NCBI RefSeq assembly: GCF_028826155.1
Contig: NZ_JAQGPN010000003.1
Span: forward strand, 62,001-126,000
DNA: 64,000 bases
From: Mesorhizobium shangrilense
GTDB taxonomy: Bacteria; Pseudomonadota; Alphaproteobacteria; Rhizobiales; Rhizobiaceae
Direction of reading: 5' to 3'
The notes beneath the pieces were generated by a model, which did no database searches, was not told the DNA's origin, and saw nothing but the letters and a program-made list of their open reading frames with translations. Below, in pieces: positions 62,983 through 64,000 of this stretch; within the stretch, counting starts at the first letter, position 1, and each line of letters starts with the position of its first letter. The translations under genes and the position numbers were made by a program.

Positions 62983-64000
62983 TCAGCGCATCATCGGAGC
63001 GATGCGCGCCTGCGCATCGTCGAGCGCGGCCTTGACCGTCGCCTGCCCGGCAAGCGCTGCCTGGATCGCGGTGGCGAGCGTGTCGCCGATCGCGGGCCAT
63101 TGCGGGGCGCGCGGACGCCAGTTGACGTCGGTGTCGTTCTCGAGCGAGGCGAGCGTCGCCTCGACGAAATTGTCGCCGAAGGCGCTGACGGTCTTCACAT
63201 ATTCCGGATCGCGCCACAGCGAGAGCCGGTTGACGCCCGAACGCTTGGCCGGGCCGTCGAAGCGGTAGGACGTGCGCGCCTGCGTCTCTGCCGACGCCGC
63301 CCACTGGATGAAGAGCCAGGTTGCGGTCTTGGCTTCGTCGCTGAGCTTCGCGTTGATCGGCATACCCCAGTTCCAGATCGACGAAACCCGCTTGCCCGAC
63401 GGGCCCTCCGGCCAGCGCTCGTAGGCGATCTTGCCGACGACGGTAGATTTCTCCGGATTGTTGATGACCGAGGCCGAGGAATGGGCGTCGACATAGGTCG
63501 CGATGGTGCCCTGCGAGAAGGCGTCGGCGATGTCCGGCCAGTTCCAGTTCTGGGCCGCCGCCGGCGCGTAGCTGCGCATGGTGTCGACATACCAGGTCAG
63601 CGCCTGCTCGGCTTCCGGGCCATTGACCACGAGCTTGCCGTCCTGGAACCACTCGCCGCCGAAGGCGCGGAAGAGCGAGGAGTAGATGTAGACGTTCTGG
63701 CCGGCGCCAGCGACGCCGCGCAGCGCCGCGCCCCAGACGCGGTTGTTCGGATCGTGCAGCGCGGCCGCATTGGAGGCGAACTCGTCCAGCGTGGCGGCCG
63801 GCTTCAGGCCCTTCGCCTCGTAGAGGTCCTTGCGCATGACCTGCAGCGTGACCTCGCCGTCGTAGGGCAGGCCGAGCAGCGAGCCGTCGACCGAGTTCGC
63901 CTCGCGCCAGGCGGGGACGACGTCGTCGAGCGCGAACCATTTCGCATCGGTCTTCGCCGGGTCTTCGACGAAGCGATCGAGCGCCTCGACCCACCCGTTT
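62983..64000 (-). CDS. Extracellular solute-binding protein, sugar type (partial)
   Basis: The visible 338 codons are the C-terminal part of a family-1 sugar-binding protein; the N-terminus and any signal peptide lie beyond the window edge. LPYDGEVTLQVMRKDLYEAKG and GPSGKRVSSIWNWGMPI are recognisable parts. It is the first gene of the importer-GntR-sulfatase-FGE operon. The ligand is probably a sulfated sugar or sugar-like compound, inferred from the downstream sulfatase. Confidence 0.85.
   Translation of the reverse strand, partial: NGWVEALDRFVEDPAKTDAKWFALDDVVPAWREANSVDGSLLGLPYDGEVTLQVMRKDLYEAKGLKPAATLDEFASNAAALHDPNNRVWGAALRGVAGAGQNVYIYSSLFRAFGGEWFQDGKLVVNGPEAEQALTWYVDTMRSYAPAAAQNWNWPDIADAFSQGTIATYVDAHSSASVINNPEKSTVVGKIAYERWPEGPSGKRVSSIWNWGMPINAKLSDEAKTATWLFIQWAASAETQARTSYRFDGPAKRSGVNRLSLWRDPEYVKTVSAFGDNFVEATLASLENDTDVNWRPRAPQWPAIGDTLATAIQAALAGQATVKAALDDAQARIAPMMR

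Noticed and set aside
1..64000. Transposase or insertion sequence, CRISPR array, tRNA or rRNA genes
   Set aside because: I looked for DDE or serine recombinase motifs, regularly spaced repeats, and tRNA- or rRNA-like segments, and found nothing convincing. The only recombinase is the tyrosine type at 40858-42042.

Overview
The window is about 64 kb of GC-rich DNA from an alphaproteobacterium, most likely Rhizobiales and near Phyllobacteriaceae/Mesorhizobium. It is part of a secondary replicon (plasmid or chromid), because it carries a complete repABC locus at 35.4-39.7 kb. That locus has two parS palindromes between repA and repB, an antisense ctRNA between repB and repC, and an AT-rich patch inside repC where the origin is expected. 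A tyrosine recombinase with a dif-like site and a DUF1403-scpB pair follow at 40.9-44.0 kb. I see no rRNA, tRNA, CRISPR array or intact insertion sequence.

Left arm (0-24 kb): a beta-oxidation pair (FadB-type enzyme cut by the window edge, and a thiolase) faces an IclR regulator. Next come an amidohydrolase with a frameshifted CobW-type metallochaperone, a second IclR regulator, and two long co-directional gene sets. The first set encodes a class-III aminotransferase, aldehyde dehydrogenase, class-III CoA-transferase, cysteine-dioxygenase-family thiol dioxygenase, two crotonases and an ADP-forming acyl-CoA synthetase. The second encodes an acetylpolyamine-amidohydrolase-like deacetylase, a peptide-type ABC importer and a BisC-like molybdenum S/N-oxide reductase. 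The same 17-bp palindromic motif, in tandem pairs about 20-21 bp apart, lies upstream of the amidohydrolase, the aminotransferase and the deacetylase, so the three units look like one IclR regulon. I infer a catabolic system for an acetylated amine that probably also carries sulfur; the substrate is unknown.

Middle (24-34 kb): an Lrp-type regulator diverges from a cysteine-desulfurase-like PLP enzyme. A tripartite tricarboxylate transporter operon (tctC, tctA, Gfo/Idh oxidoreductase, tctB, epimerase, tetR, DapA-like lyase) follows, with a TetR-type operator just upstream. It probably imports and degrades a sugar acid or similar carboxylate.

Right arm (34-64 kb): an AAA/DUF4143 ATPase with a structured leader, the replication and partition region, a lone LLM flavin oxidoreductase, a small PepSY protein, a yhiI-rbbA-yhhJ export operon divergent from a P-type Ca2+/cation ATPase, an otnI-otnC-otnK tetronate module, a RES-Xre toxin-antitoxin pair with visible operators, and a minus-strand operon coupling a sugar-type ABC importer, a GntR regulator, a Cys-type sulfatase and its formylglycine-generating enzyme. 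The last set looks built to import a sulfated substrate and desulfate it in the cytosol.
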